Shown here: piece after piece, positions 13,701 to 26,200 of the stretch
Layout: every line of letters starts with the position of its first letter
Numbering within the stretch: position 1 is the stretch's first letter
From: Aquatica leii
Lineage: Eukaryota; Arthropoda; Insecta; Coleoptera; Lampyridae
Assembly (NCBI GenBank): GCA_035610365.1
Contig: CM069438.1
Coordinates: 50,960,837 to 51,024,836 of the forward strand
DNA: 64,000 nt
Direction of reading: 5' to 3'
Notes under the pieces: model-generated
Told to the model about the DNA's origin: nothing
Seen by the model: only the letters and a program-made list of their open reading frames with translations
The model's database searches: none
Translations under genes and position numbers: made by a program

Positions 13701-14949
13701 AAAAAATATTTCTACACGTGACTCTTAAACTCGATTGTCTTACATTTGTTGAAACGATGAGATCAGCAAAACTTTATACGGCACCAAGGTGAAAAACAAA
13801 CTATTGTCCAAAAACGTCAATCAAAAACAAAACTATGGGCAAAAACTGTGCAGAAGAAAAGCTCGAAAGCAGCAAATACCAAAAAGTAAACACTATAAAA
13901 AACCTATTCGATCACAAGACAATCGTGTGATGTCATGTCATGATAAAAACGACGAACCTGCTTAAGATTATAAAAAAAGAAGAATACAAAGAATTCAGAA
14001 AGACCTCACTGTAAAATCATAAACTAAACCAAAGCTATGCTTAGACATTCTAACACGCTAAGCTCTCAGCAAAAAACTGACAGCAAACCCAAAAATACCA
14101 GTGCCAAAACACTAGATTTTTACCATCTTCTTCTTATTGAAACGATGAGATCAGCAAAACTTTATACGGCACCAAGGTGAAAGACAAACTATTGTACAAA
14201 AAACAAAACCACGACCAAAAACTGTGCAGAAGAAGAGCTTAAAGAGCAGCAAATACCAAAAGGTGAACACTATAAAAAAACATATTCAATCACAAGACAA
14301 TCGTGTGACTCACAAAAAAGCAAACTGAGTAAGAACACGAGCACAAAAAAAGTTTTGCGTAAAAACCCAAAAAAAATTCCTGAAGATTGACTATCAAGTC
14401 ATGATAAAACGGCAAACTTGCTTAAAATTATAAAAAAAGAAGAATCTTAGTTGGCAAGTACCTACCAAAAAAAATTTTTTTTAAATACAATACCAGAAAA
14501 ATACTAGAACCAAAGAGAACTCACTGTAAAATCCTAAACTAAACCAAACCCAAAAATACCAGTGTCAAAACACTGAGTTCTTACCAACTTCAAAAATTAT
14601 TTCCACAAGTGACTCTTAAACTCGAGTTTGAGAACCGTTTTACATTTGTTGAGACGATAAGACCAGCAAAACTTTATACGACACCAAAAAAAAACTATTG
14701 TCCAAAACTGTAAATTAAAAAAAACACGAGCAAAAATTGTGCAGAAGAAGAGTTCAAAAACAACAAATCCCAAAAAGTAAACACTATTATAAACCTATTC
14801 GATCACAAAACAATCGTGTGACTTCCACAAAAAAACTTCTATGTGCACCAGTGCTACAAATATTAGAACGTTTGTGTAGCAGCACATTGTCGATCTAAAA
14901 AATCACGAGCAAAAGCATGCAAAAGAAGAGTTCAAAAGCAGATCAATAA

Positions 14950-15100
14950 TAAGTTGCCAACGTTTCGCCCACCTTCGTAAGCCCCTTACTAAGGTGGGCG
15001 AAACGTTGGCAACTTCGGTTACAAAAACAATGACACGGTCGAAACCCGGAAGACATTCTAATGTTAGTATAGATTCCGGCCGTGGAAGCCTTCGTTATTA
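14950..15100. mobile_element. Truncated Penelope-like foldback fragment
   Basis: An inverted repeat reads 'gttgccaacgtttcgcccac' on the left (from about 14952) and its complement ending near 15014. It is followed by the same tail as the 46679-47030 element: 'cccggaagacattctaatg', then 'ttccggccgtggaagcctt' to about 15095. The inner part with the 'ctgatgaag' block is missing. It sits between the end of the 568-bp satellite and the 3' end of a LINE. The Penelope-like label is inference from the inverted arrangement, variable TSDs and tail; no ORF remains. Confidence 0.55.
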
Positions 15101-18100
15101 TATTCACTTACATGGTGTTAAAAACTGATCCGTGTTTCCCCTATTTACAATTTTACCCCCATTTTTTTTACATTCACTTTTTCTCCTCTCCTCTTAGCTG
15201 TTTCCTTCTTCTCCATACTTCTTCCATCCACTCCGCTCCTTTCCCGTTTTCTTCTACTTTCTTAACCTCTTCTCTTAAAACCCTGCATTCATTCATCTGT
15301 TTAAGGTCCCCTGTCTCTTTTCCACATAGTCTGCGCATCATTCTTCCTCTTTTTTCTAGTATTTATTTCCTAACTCTTCGTTCCCACATCTGAACCTTGC
15401 TATAATTTTTTTTCTTGCTTTTGTTTCCTTTCCCTTTTAGATATTCTGGAACTTCTTCTACTTTGATATTCTTATAATTCATTTGGCCTCTTTTATCTTT
15501 GTCCATCTTTCCTGCTTTTCTATGTCCCTATCTGTCCTTATTATTTCCACTCTTACCCCTACTCCTTCTTCCCTTAATCTCTCTACTTGTTCTCTCGCAT
15601 GCCCGTTTCTTTTATAATATTCTTCTCTGCCATCCTGCCCGTACTTCACTCTTTCTCCCTTTATCTCTTTCCAACATTCCTGTAGTATTTTGCATTCGGT
15701 TCTTTCCCTCAGTTCTTCCTCGTATTTTATAGCCCTTTTTCCTGCCTCTACCCTTATTTTTTTTCCTGCATTTCTTATCTTATAACATACCTCGGTGGAT
15801 CTATATCTAGCCCTAATACCCATTTTTGATGTATCCCTTCTACCTCTTTATACTCATTCCACCCCGATATTTCCGCCCCATATATTATCACACTTTTTAT
15901 TTATTATTATTTCCCAAATGTCCCAAACAACCTTTCCTCCGCACTTCCGATTATCCTGTTTCCTTTCCTCACTTTTTCCTTTATGTGTTCCCCCTCATTA
16001 TCCTGCTTCATCGCCACCAACCCAGGTATGTGAATTTCATCACCTGCTGCACTTCTCCCTCCCTCCATTTCCACTCCTATCTTTTTCTTTTCTCCCTTCC
16101 TTTTCTAAATACCATTATTTTTGTTTTCTCCGTATTTACTTCCATTTCTTTTTTTTTCGTGTATTTATCCAGCGTCTTTATCATCTCCTTCACTTCCTTT
16201 TCCTCCTAAGCCACCAACACTATGTCAACCGCATACGCCAACACCTTCACTTTCCCTACAACTATCCCTCCTATCCGTTGTCCTCTCATAGTATCTTCCA
16301 AATCCCTCGTATATACTGCAAACAGGCTTGGGCTCAACCCTCTCGTTGGAACGAAATTCTCGCTCTCCTCTCTATTCACACTGCTCCTCGTTTCTTCGTA
16401 AATTTCCTCCATTATTAATCTTTCATTTATTTATTTTCTCTGCATGTATTCCCACAGCTTTTCCCTGAACACTTCGTCAAAAGCGGCTTTTATATCTACG
16501 AATAGTGCCACCATTTCCCCCTTTTTTCTCTAGCTTCTGTTTCAGTATATATATGTTGTCTATCAATCTTCTTCCCTTTTTTTATCTCGCTTGTCTTTCT
16601 GGTACCAAACTCCTTTCCTCTATTTCCTTCTGTAGTCCTCCTTGTAGGAATGTCGTATATAATTTGTATCCCGTGCTTAATAATGTCACCCCTTTGTAAT
16701 TCTCCACTTCCTTTCTGTCTTCTTTTTTGTGTATCGGGCATATTATTCCCTTGCTCCATCTCTCCGGGAATCCTTCCCATTTCCATATTTTATTTATTAT
16801 TTCCGGCATCCTTTCTGCAACATTTTCTTCCTCGTATACCCACTCTTCGCCTTGTATCCCATCTTCTCCAGTCGCGTTCCCTTTTTTACCTTCTTCATTG
16901 CCTCTATTACTTCGTCTTCGTTTATTCTATCTCAATCTCCTTCCAATCTTACTACTACTTATTTTCTTTACCTTTCTTCTCCTTTCTGATTTTGTTCTCC
17001 TAACCCCCCCCCCCCCACCAGGATTCTAAAATATCTATCCTATTTTTTTATTTGTATTCCCTTTGTCGTCCATTTTATCTTCCTTTCTTTCTTTAGGTTT
17101 TCCTCTTCTTCCGTTTTTATCCCTTTGATCTGATCTTATTGTTTTTTTTTGTTTTCTTCCTCTAGCATGTTTTCTTGTAGATTTTTACTGCTTCTTTATA
17201 TTCTTTTTATTTCTTCCCTTTTTTTGCCTTAATGCTCTTCTTGCCGTTTTCCTTGCCTCCTTTATCCCACCATTTCTTCCATCCTGTTTTCTCACTCTTC
17301 CACTTTCTAAATCTGACTTTCTCTGTTGCTTTCTGCATCATCTCTCTCATTTCCTCCACACTCTTTTGGAATCCCTTCCCTACCCATACCATTTTCCCTA
17401 ATCTCTCTTTGTATCTCTTTATGCCCCCTTCTGTCCACATTTTTTTCGTTATGTACTCCTCGTCTTTTTCTTTCTCATCCTTCCATTGTCAATTCCAGTG
17501 GTTGGTGGTCTGACTCCTCCCATGTCTCCCACCTTAAATGTCTTTACCTTTTCTCTAGCCTTTTCATTTATCATTACAAAATCTATTATTGATTCTACCC
17601 TTTCTCCTATGTACATATACTCCCCCATTCCTTTTTCTTCTCTATTCCCATTCATTATTTTCCACCCCCTTTTGTTGCACATTTCCAGAAGTTCTTCTCC
17701 CTCTTTATATCCCACTTTGTCCTTTGTTTGTCTCTTTCCCGTCCCTTTCCATTCTTGTATTCCCCCTCTTTCTCTATTCTCGCGTTAAAGTCCCCTCCTA
17801 ATGTTATCAATATCTCCTCCCTCTCTTCTATCGTCTCTTCTATGTTCTTTCTTGTCTCTTTCATTCTACTGCTATAAACCGTCACTATTTTGATTTTTGT
17901 TTTTCCCCACTGAATATTCCTTTCTACAATTCCTCTTCTCCGATGCACTTTCTCTTTCTGACTCAACCATTTTCTTCTTATTCCCATTATTATACCTTCC
18001 TTTGCTTTCCCTTTACTCTTCTCTCTTTCTGCATGTTGCACCACCCACTCGAATACCTCCGGCAACTCTTTTTCCCACTACTCCCATTCTTTTCTTCCAT

Positions 18101-18970
18101 CCATGTTTCCTATAATCCCACTACATCTTGTTCCCTGATGTACTCTCAAAAATCCTGTTCCTTGTTCTTTATTCACGCTACGTTCCAAAGAAATTCTGTC
18201 AGCTCACTCATCTCCCCCTGTGCTTCTTCCTTACTTTCCTTTATTCCTCTTTCTTGGTATTTTTCCTTTCCATTACTCATTTGTCCTTTTCTTTGCTATT
18301 TCGTCCACATTCTTTCTTTTTTCGCCCCACGTTCACCCATCTATCTCCATTTTCCTATATCCTACCCATACTCTTTTCCCTTTCGCTCTTTTTTCCACCG
18401 TTATGTTCATTATTTTTCTTTGTACTCTCCTTTCTTCCCATGTCAAATCGTGCTTTATATAAATTTTTGTGTTCCGTAATTTCATCTTCTCCGCCATCAC
18501 CGTCTGCTTTTCCTCCCATTTCGGCCACCACGATCTCATTTTCCTTCTCTCTATTTATCACTGTCACCTTTTAAACTTCTACTTTCACGTTTAATTTTTC
18601 TTCCAGCATCAATACTAATTCCTTTTGTGGTTTTTTACTTCTCCGCCCCTTTATTACAATATTATTCTTCATTTTCCATCTCTCCTAATCTTCCGCTTTT
18701 TTCTCCAGTTTTTCTGTTCTCTCTATCAGTTCCTCTTTTTCTTTCTTCCACTTCTTTTCCCTTTCTCCCATTTCTTCTTTTATTTCTTTGATTTTTTGCA
18801 TGTGATCTTATTGTTTTCTTCCCTTTTCCAAATATTTGTTGTCTGCCCTTTTCCTATTCCCCTCTCTCTTTCTTTTATTCATTCCTTTCTCCTCTTTATT
18901 CCTCCACACTTTTTTTCATTCTTTTCGTGTTTAAATTGTCCCACTTGTAATAGTTTCGCTTTAATTTCGT
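15100..18970 (-). mobile_element. Purine-rich non-LTR retrotransposon, copy 1 (ORF1-like, EN, RT), dead
   Basis: Minus-strand order is as follows. About 18600-18330 is an ORF1-like basic region with 'KIYIKHDLTWEERRVQRK'. About 18065-17450 is an AP-endonuclease domain: 'GGDFNARI' near 17780, and an 'SDHQPL' motif near 17500 in a shifted frame. About 16810-16200 is the RT, with 'NYKGVTLLSTGYKLY'. About 15820-15100 is a Lys/Glu/Arg-rich C-terminal region ending in a Cys-His cluster. The YxDD box reads YAVD (16224-16235), so a catalytic Asp is lost. Many frameshifts break it. The sense strand is almost all purine. A 5'-truncated relative lies at 34440-36440. Confidence 0.85.
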
Positions 18971-18979
18971 ATTAAATGC

Positions 18980-20590
18980 AATAATTTACTTTATAATTAA
19001 CATACCGAGACCTACGACCCTCTCGCTAGTGGTTCGCCTTTAAGTGACGGGTAAAAACCACGTAACAAAAAAGAGCCGACGAGCTCAAAACATCCGATGT
19101 AGGTCATTACAGCTCAAACAAACTAATATAAGAACGTGCACTATGACAACTTGACTCATGACGTACGTAAGGTAACAAGACCAAGTTTGAAAAACTTATG
19201 ATCTTTCCTCTATCGAGAAGAGTTCGAATCAACACGCACCTCGTAAGACTCACCAAAAGACTAAAACTAACGGTCTTTCCAGAGACCCAAAAGCAAAAAT
19301 TGGACCTTTTTCTTAAAAAAGAAACGTGGTGCATTATGAGCTTCTTCAACCTAGCGAAAAGATCACAATAGCATCTTCGCGTTGTCTCCTCAGTGACTAG
19401 ACCGCAAAGACAAAATCCGGGCCCGAAGGCAGTTTTCTACCACAACAACCAAACACGTACTACCTGAACCTTAAATCTGGGACCCCGCAATACAAACAAC
19501 AACAAATTAAATTGAAAGAAATAGTACAAACAAACAAAAAGATTCCTGAGAAGAATTTGAAAAAAAAGAGAAAGAATAATTGTACAAATTCATAGAAGAT
19601 AATATGTAAAACCAATGACAGAACTACAGCTAAGCAGATGACGTTACCACAGGTAACAGAAACGATAAATGGTAAAAAAAACAACAAACTCAAATCGTTA
19701 TTAATAAGATAATTTATGTGGAGAAATCTAAGAAACGCAGGTAAAACAAAAGCACTTTTATATGGTACTGTCCAAAAACTATCTGAAACAACCCCGTACG
19801 TCCTATAAACCAATTTCATATAATCGAATTTAATTTTGCATTAGAAATATGAGACAAAAAGATTGTTTAATTAAATAATTACGATGTTTTAGTACTTCCT
19901 GTACATAAAAAAATATTGTGCAATCAAAGCAGTAAAACTCGTCGGTGAAAGAAACACCGAGAAAAAGAAGTTTGAAAACCATGTAACCACATGTTGTTAC
20001 AACCTCTTTTAATCGTTAAATACCGTAATAAAACGTGTATTGCATTTAGCAGCGTATGTAGAGAACGATTCACAAATATTTACTCGTATTTAACATATAG
20101 GTAATGAATTAACAATAATATTGGTTAAAAAGCATACAGGTGCAATCAGTTCTTACGGTACAATCATAAACGATGTAGAAAAATCGCTCGGCCAGTTCGT
20201 TCGTGCGCGTCAACGTTTTAAATGCCGACCCTCACCTGAACAACCAACTGGTCCACTCTAATCTCCTTACGTCACACAAATACAAAATTTAAAATCCATC
20301 GCATAAAACCGAAGCAAAAACAATTAATTAATCAAATTGACTCACCAAAATTGTTCTTATTCACGTAAATTCGATAAACAACTCAATGGTACACATTAAG
20401 CAGTACCATTAAAAAAATTATTAAATTAAAGTTGGAATTTTTATTTTGCAGTTAAAGGGCACTTATCACAAAAGCACTTTAGAACATTTCCGAACACTTT
20501 CGGTAAACGCACGAAGTTTACTAAAAACTTAAAATTATTTAAATCGGAAATATAACACGTAAATGACATTAAAATAATAGTCTCTATCAT
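18980..20590. other. Intergenic stretch, no gene recognised
   Basis: AT-rich sequence with one 119-codon minus-strand frame at 19460-19819. That frame is Phe/Leu/Val-rich, matches no family I know, and has no splice partner. No repeat or terminal inverted repeat stands out. Confidence 0.45.
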
Positions 20591-20607
20591 AACCTTCGCC
20601 ATGTTGT

Positions 20608-20613
20608 TTTATT
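20608..20613 (-). terminator. Candidate poly(A) signal of RPF1
   Basis: AATAAA on the minus strand, about 150 bp past the RPF1 stop codon. It is the nearest clear match downstream of the gene. Confidence 0.45.
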
Positions 20614-20630
20614 TCAAAAAGTTCGGCAAA

Positions 20631-20649
20631 GCGCCGCCACCTGGCGTTC
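20631..20649. promoter_or_regulatory. CTCF/YY1-like motif downstream of RPF1
   Basis: The near-palindrome 'gcgccgccacctggcgttc' reads GCCAGGTGGCGGCGC on the minus strand, close to the insect CTCF core (AGGTGGCGC-like). It stands out as a GC-rich island in AT-rich DNA. Binding is inference. Confidence 0.3.
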
Positions 20650-20759
20650 ATTAAATAAACTACAACCAATAATAGCAAACTGTATTTTTACGATTTTGAT
20701 TACGGGTTTTGGAATTAATTATTTCAAATACAAAACTCAAAAAATATATTTGTAATAAA

Positions 20760-21816
20760 TTACAAGAAGAATTTCCTACGACTAGTCTCCATAGCATGTC
20801 TCCTACCTTCGATGATCCACTCGTACTGCCCATATTTACTATCGAACGTACCTTTTTGCAACGATCTTAGTTTAAGTGTAAACCTAGGACCCAACTCCTT
20901 TAACTTCGCCTTTTTACCCTCAGAATCAAAATCGTATTTATAGTGTCTAAAAAATATATAATCCCTCTGATTGTGAAAAGCAACGGCCCTTTGCCCCTCA
21001 AACTCCGGACTATAATGAAACAACGCCCCTAACATACGTCCCACAGTCAAACCAAGCCTAGTCGTAAAATTATTTAAAATGACTTCGGGACGATGTTCGG
21101 TGATTGCCTTATGTGATTTACGCATCTCCGTGGTAATTCGCACATTGCTCACTTTGAAATGGGCCGTAGGCCCATCGGGCAAATGTATAACTAACAACCC
21201 ATTCGGTTGCTTACGATTCTCATTGACAATCACTATATCAGTATAATTTTCCCTTTTAGCACTTCTAACGATTTTCTTAACACCGGAACGGTTACGATAA
21301 AACGATTTCGAATTTGGGATGATACGTGTAAGCTCCCTCCCGAAAATTCGTGTCTTCTTCATCGGATTATCCGAATATGTTATAAGCACTTTAGGCTCGT
21401 ACGTATTCTTATAATACTCGCTAAATTCGTCTTGTTGCAAATCGGCTAAAACCGGTGCATTGTCTTCAGTTGTTACATCCCCAACTGTCGTTTCGTCCTT
21501 CTCCCGAAGACTATCGATAGTATGCGGTACTTGTTTTGGAACACCTTCTGTCTTTTTTCGACCTTTTTCTTTCTTTCTTAGCTAAAAAAGAAACTGTTAA
21601 AGGATTGTAGTTATGGTGACTTAACCTCACTTTCTTCTTTTCGATTCTTTCTTTGTGGTAACGCTGATTACGCAATTCTTTATTTTTAATGTGGTTGTAT
21701 TTGCTTATTGCGGGAAGTAAGACGCTCCCGCTTGTCGATGGTTTTACCTCATTTTCTTTAGTTATTTCTTCTACTTGGACGTCGCTCGTGCACGTGTTGT
21801 TTATTGACGACGCCAT
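20760..21816 (-). CDS. RPF1: Ribosome production factor 1 (Brix-domain protein), two exons
   Basis: RPF1 is a nucleolar Brix-domain protein needed for 27S pre-rRNA processing and large-subunit assembly. Exon 1 is 21816-21631 and exon 2 is 21581-20760, separated by a 49-bp phase-0 GT-AG intron (GTGAGG...TTTTTTAG). The joined frame encodes 335 residues; human RPF1 has 349. The basic N-terminal region runs through the splice junction into 'PKQVPHTIDS'. The Brix domain then follows, with 'KVLITYSDNP', 'IPNSKSFYR', 'NGLLVIHLPDGPTAHFK', 'NNFTTRLG..VGRM', 'FHNQRDYIFFRHY' and the near-invariant 'LGPRFTLKLRSLQKGTFDSK'. It ends 'METSRRKFFL', as in orthologues. Start: the ATG at 21816 (MASSINN) is preferred over one 21 codons upstream, because sequence between them is not conserved-looking. 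Reading through the intron without splicing would shift frame and stop early. Confidence 0.96.
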
Positions 21817-21899
21817 TTTGAAAAACTTAAAAAATGTGGTGTTGTCAGATTTCGCATTTATAAGTGGATTTAAACCCAAAAAAATAAATACGAAACTAA

Positions 21900-23290
21900 A
21901 AAACTAGAGAAAACAATCCGACTTCGTTTTACCTTAATTTGGCCCAACACTGTGTTTTTGGTGATGCACTAACGTGGTCAAGAGCCGAATGTGGCTTCGA
22001 TTGGAATTACGAAATTACGGTGACCGGTCCGTCAGCTGAAGCAGTTCGTTGCAGTTGTATTTGGTTGTTTGTATGCTATTTGCTAATGATGTCGGTGCCA
22101 TTTGCGACGTAATCATTTTTTGGCGCATACATACTCCCATTTTTTTTGGTCCTTCGAACCGGATTAAGTTGATCATTTACCGATTAAAATAATTGTTTTT
22201 CTTCACTTCCGAAAGAAGAAAGAGTAAATGATTGCAGTTAACGAACTTTACTATTACGTACAATCGGTAGTCGCTAAATACAAAAACGAATTGTCCTCTA
22301 GCAATCAATCCACAGTTTCCTAACCCTTCTACACCTCAAGTTCGATTACCGAAACGCGACTTTAAAAAATATCAATAAATTCAATTATTTGAAACCTTTG
22401 TGGGTATTTATAGAGTATCGTTTGAAGGTTTCAATAGTCTTCGGTTTGGTTATAATGGGTTCTGTATTTTTTTTGTGCGGCCTTACACCTACCAATGATA
22501 AAAGAGTAGCATCATAATTTGTTCAAGAGTCGTAACAAGGTGGTGAGTACCGTCATGCAAAAATTCCGGAAATTAGAATAACCCTTTGTTAGTGTTCAAG
22601 AAGATCCTGAAGTGATTTTGCGATCGTCATTTACTTGAAACTTATTCTCAGAGTCTAGTTTGGTCGATACATTGTCAGGTTACTTTTTCGTCAAGTCTCG
22701 TCGTGGAGCAGTGATCAAGGGAAATACTTTTACGGTGAAAACTTTAAAAAATCCGTGACATTGTATGATATTTTAACCTTAAGTCCTAATTTTGGAGGAC
22801 TATGGGAAGCGGGTGTGAAATCTATTAAGAGCCATTTGCTTCAAATCACGAATTGCAAAGAATGAAGCCACTGGCAAACTGTGTCGTACGCATCTGCGAG
22901 TTTGGCGACGTTGGTCGAAACGTGCCTTGGCTTCTAGGATAGTTCAGCGTAATCACAAAACGTTCTCCGGTATGTACAATTGCGGGTCGTGTCTAACTGG
23001 TTTGAACGAGTTTTCTTTCGCAAGTTACAAATCCATTTGAGTTGTGTGTCGGTCTCTGGGGTGGTTTCCATGACTTCTATCGACACTCTGGTTTCTCTTC
23101 AATATGTGAATAAATCTTTCAGCTTTAGCTAAAGCTTAAGTAACTGATTTTCTAAATTGTGGACAACTGCGAGTCCTGGTATTTTATTAGTTTTTTAATT
23201 ATTATAGTATATACTTTGGTTTTCTAAAGTGTAAATTCCTCTACACGGAAAGCTTTAGTTACGTCGACACTAGTAATTCGCCGCACCTTC
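21900..23290. other. RPF1 upstream flank and unassigned sequence
   Basis: No coding region is recognised. The proximal part is the RPF1 promoter side. The distal part (from about 22440) may be 5' UTR of the R1-like element that starts near 23290, but no boundary or TSD was seen. Confidence 0.4.
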
Positions 23291-26200
23291 TCCCGTCCCG
23301 TCCCCTCAGCTTCCGCCATGGAGATTGAGTCTGCCAGTGTCAAGCGTCGTCGCGAAGCCGCGTTCGACGACGAATCCGGTGACTCCCAACTGTTCACATT
23401 TGAAAAAACTATGTCTAAGCTGATTTCTAGCTCCAAAGAATCAGTTGCCAGACGAACTGAATTAATGGATGTACTGTCCTGCATTCAAGCTATCTTCCGT
23501 AAATCCACTCTTGCCAAAAGAATGTCGCAGCAACTTTCAGATATTTCTGACCCTCTTAGGGACGTACAAACAGCCTTGAAGACGGTGACTGACAAGTTGT
23601 CATCACCAGCTATCCAAGAAGTCACAAATGGTCCTTTTTGTTACGCTCAAGTAGCTCGGTCTAGCAGAGTAATCCGGCAAATTTGTCGCGCCAGTCCCAA
23701 TAGTTCCCAAGCCCGAGTCTAACAGGAAGACATCTGACAAGACCAAAACAATGCTCATGACAGTCCTTAATCCTACCACGCTCGGTCTAAGATTAGACCA
23801 AGTGACAAAAATGGAACGAAACTCCGTTCGCTTGGAGTCCAAAAAGACCGACCTTTCCAAGATCCCAACGGATATTCTCGACCAAGCCGGTCTTGTCATC
23901 AGCCCGCAAAGCAAAATCCCTCCTAGGATCTCTACCAACCTCTCCCCCGAGCAGGTAAAGGAGGCGTTCTTTGAGCAAAACTTTGATGTCGCAACTAATG
24001 AAATAACGCAACAGGCTAGAGAACTACTGAAGGTGCTATTCAAATTCGCACCTAGAGATAGACCCAATTGCACATGGATAATTGAACTTACTCCGGAGGT
24101 AAGAAAGTACTTCATGGCTAGTCATCGTGTTTATTACGTTCGTTGGAACTAAAAGCGAAACTTAATGGGGTATTTGTGCTAAAAGGCACGAAACTAAAGA
24201 TTGCCCACACACCGCACGAGACCCTGCATGTGCAAACTGTGTCAGAAATGGCCATAAAGGCAAGGTGGTAAAACACAAAGCGTCTTCCAATAACTGACCG
24301 GCGTACATAAAGGATTGCTAACACCGATTATGAACAGTGAGGACGCTCCTCTGACTCTTAGGATTGCGCGAGTGAATTTTCAGCGTTCTCGTGCTGCAAC
24401 CTTAGAAGTCAACGACATTGACATTGACATTTTACTGACCTAAGAGCCCTATGTGTATCGTTCTGGTTCAGGATATAAGCTCTCTGGGGCGACCTTGCCC
24501 TTCAACAGGATCACCGCAGCAACTTCTATAAGGTATTCTGCGGCTATTGTTTTCAATAACGCGAAGCCCGTCGGAGCAGTTACCTTCAGTCATCTAACTA
24601 ATGACTGCACTGTCGTATCCATGATTACAGTTGGAAACACCTCCTTTGGTGTCGTTGGCGTATATTGGTCACCAAGCGAGGATCTTCGTGTGTTGTAAAT
24701 AAACCCAACCAATCTTTCACCTTTGCTGGTCACCAAGGTTCTTCAAACATTGATGTCACTCTAGCATCGCATGCTTTAGCAAGGAAACTTTCTAACTGGG
24801 AAGTAATCCCTGAGGTTATTGAAAGTGACCAGCGACTTATACGTTTTGATTTAATCATCGAAAATCCTCGACCGGTTCCGATTCCTAAGCGTATTCTAGA
24901 TCTAAAACACATAGATCCTACTTCCTACTTATCTTCCACGTGGAGCTAAGTGCCATTATTCTAATTCTATCGACGTCTCCATTGATAAGCTGACCAGGTT
25001 GATCCTCGAGTCTAGCCGAAATAGCTTAAACCGAGTTTACTCGAATTCTAGAGCTGGTGTACCGTGGTAGAGTCCAAAGATAATTAGCAGAGCTAAAAAC
25101 TCAATGACTAAATTCGTATAAAGCCGCGCTTCACCGGAACAAACTGGCAGTGAAGAATTCGTGCGAGTTCGTGGAGAACATTTATAGAATTTTCTCACAA
25201 AAGTTCCTGGCTATCCAACCATGCTCTATAACGTCCGTGACGGTGACAGATACACTCTCACAGAGCAAGATACAATTAAGTCAATTGTTAGTTCCTTTTT
25301 CCCAGACGACGATCCGAAGAACGACGATCCTTACCAAGCCCGAATTAGATCCCGATCTTTTGCAAATATTGAATTCCGGCCAGACTGGGTGGTTACAAAA
25401 AAAGACATCGCGTCGGAGGCTAGCAGAATTCTCAAGAATGAAGCTCCGAACCCGACGGAGTAACTGTAACGTTCTAAGAACAGTCGTACAAGATTCTCTC
25501 TCTTCTACGTTTATTGACCTATTTAATTCTTGTGTTCAATGCCGGTATTTTCCAAACAGTTGAAAAACTAGTAGGCTAATCACGATTTTTAAGCATGGTA
25601 AGAGGGATTTCGTACCGTCCGATAACGCTACTTTCAGAACTAGGTAAACTTTTCGAACGTGTATTGTTAAAGAAATTACATGACGGTATCTCTCCACAAC
25701 GACTATTCCATCCTAGTCAATACGGCTTTGGTCCCGGCAAATCAACGACAGACGCCATTCGTAAGTTAATGACAACTGTACAGACGAACGTCTTCAAGTA
25801 AAGACTTTGCATTTTTATAGACATTTCCGGAGGGTTCAATAACGTATGGTGGTCATCAATAATTGAAGCTCTCGTCGTCAAGAGAGCACCTGCACACGCT
25901 GTGCGCGTCATTCGTAGTTATTTATCGAGTCGCTCGATCACTTATTCCACGAACGTTTCTGGCTGACTGACAAAAGGTTGCCTCCAAGGTTTGGTTTTCA
26001 GGTCGACCTTGTGGAACGTTGTTGTTGGTTCTTTACTTGAACGAGACTTACCTGATAACTGCGACATTTTCGCCTACGCGGATGATATTTCTTTCACAGT
26101 CTCCGCAGACAATTGACGCAACCTAGAAGCAAAATCACGACAGTGCCTGGACATTTTGACTCGCTGGGCTGCCAACAACAAATTGACAGTCTCAGCTAAC

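Larger units (their letters stand above)
7330..14845. repeat. Satellite array, ~568-bp A-rich monomer, about 13 units
   Basis: The block 'caaactattgtccaaaaacg' and its variants recur near 8063, 8631, 9200, 9823, 10440, 11064, 11631, 12200, 12764, 13237, 13797 and 14188. Most spacings are 564-569 bp. Three spacings of ~617-625 bp are explained by an extra 49-bp insert plus its TSD, and shorter ones (473, 391) by internal deletions. Edges (7330-7560 and after 13930) are the most diverged, as expected for unequal exchange. The plus strand is extremely A-rich and T/G-poor. A lysine-rich frame of 60-75 codons recurs in many units, but 568 is not a multiple of three and the frames start and stop differently, so I do not call it a gene. 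Confidence 0.9.

Noticed and set aside
15795..16418. 207-codon plus-strand ORF and similar plus ORFs through 18975
   Set aside because: They are pyrimidine-rich antisense shadows of the minus-strand LINE, giving Phe/Ser/Leu/Pro-rich text.
17006..17019. Poly(C) run as a structured element
   Set aside because: A simple homopolymer within the pyrimidine-rich antisense strand of the LINE.
19460..19819. 119-codon minus-strand protein
   Set aside because: Hydrophobic low-complexity translation of T-rich DNA with no family match and no splice partner.
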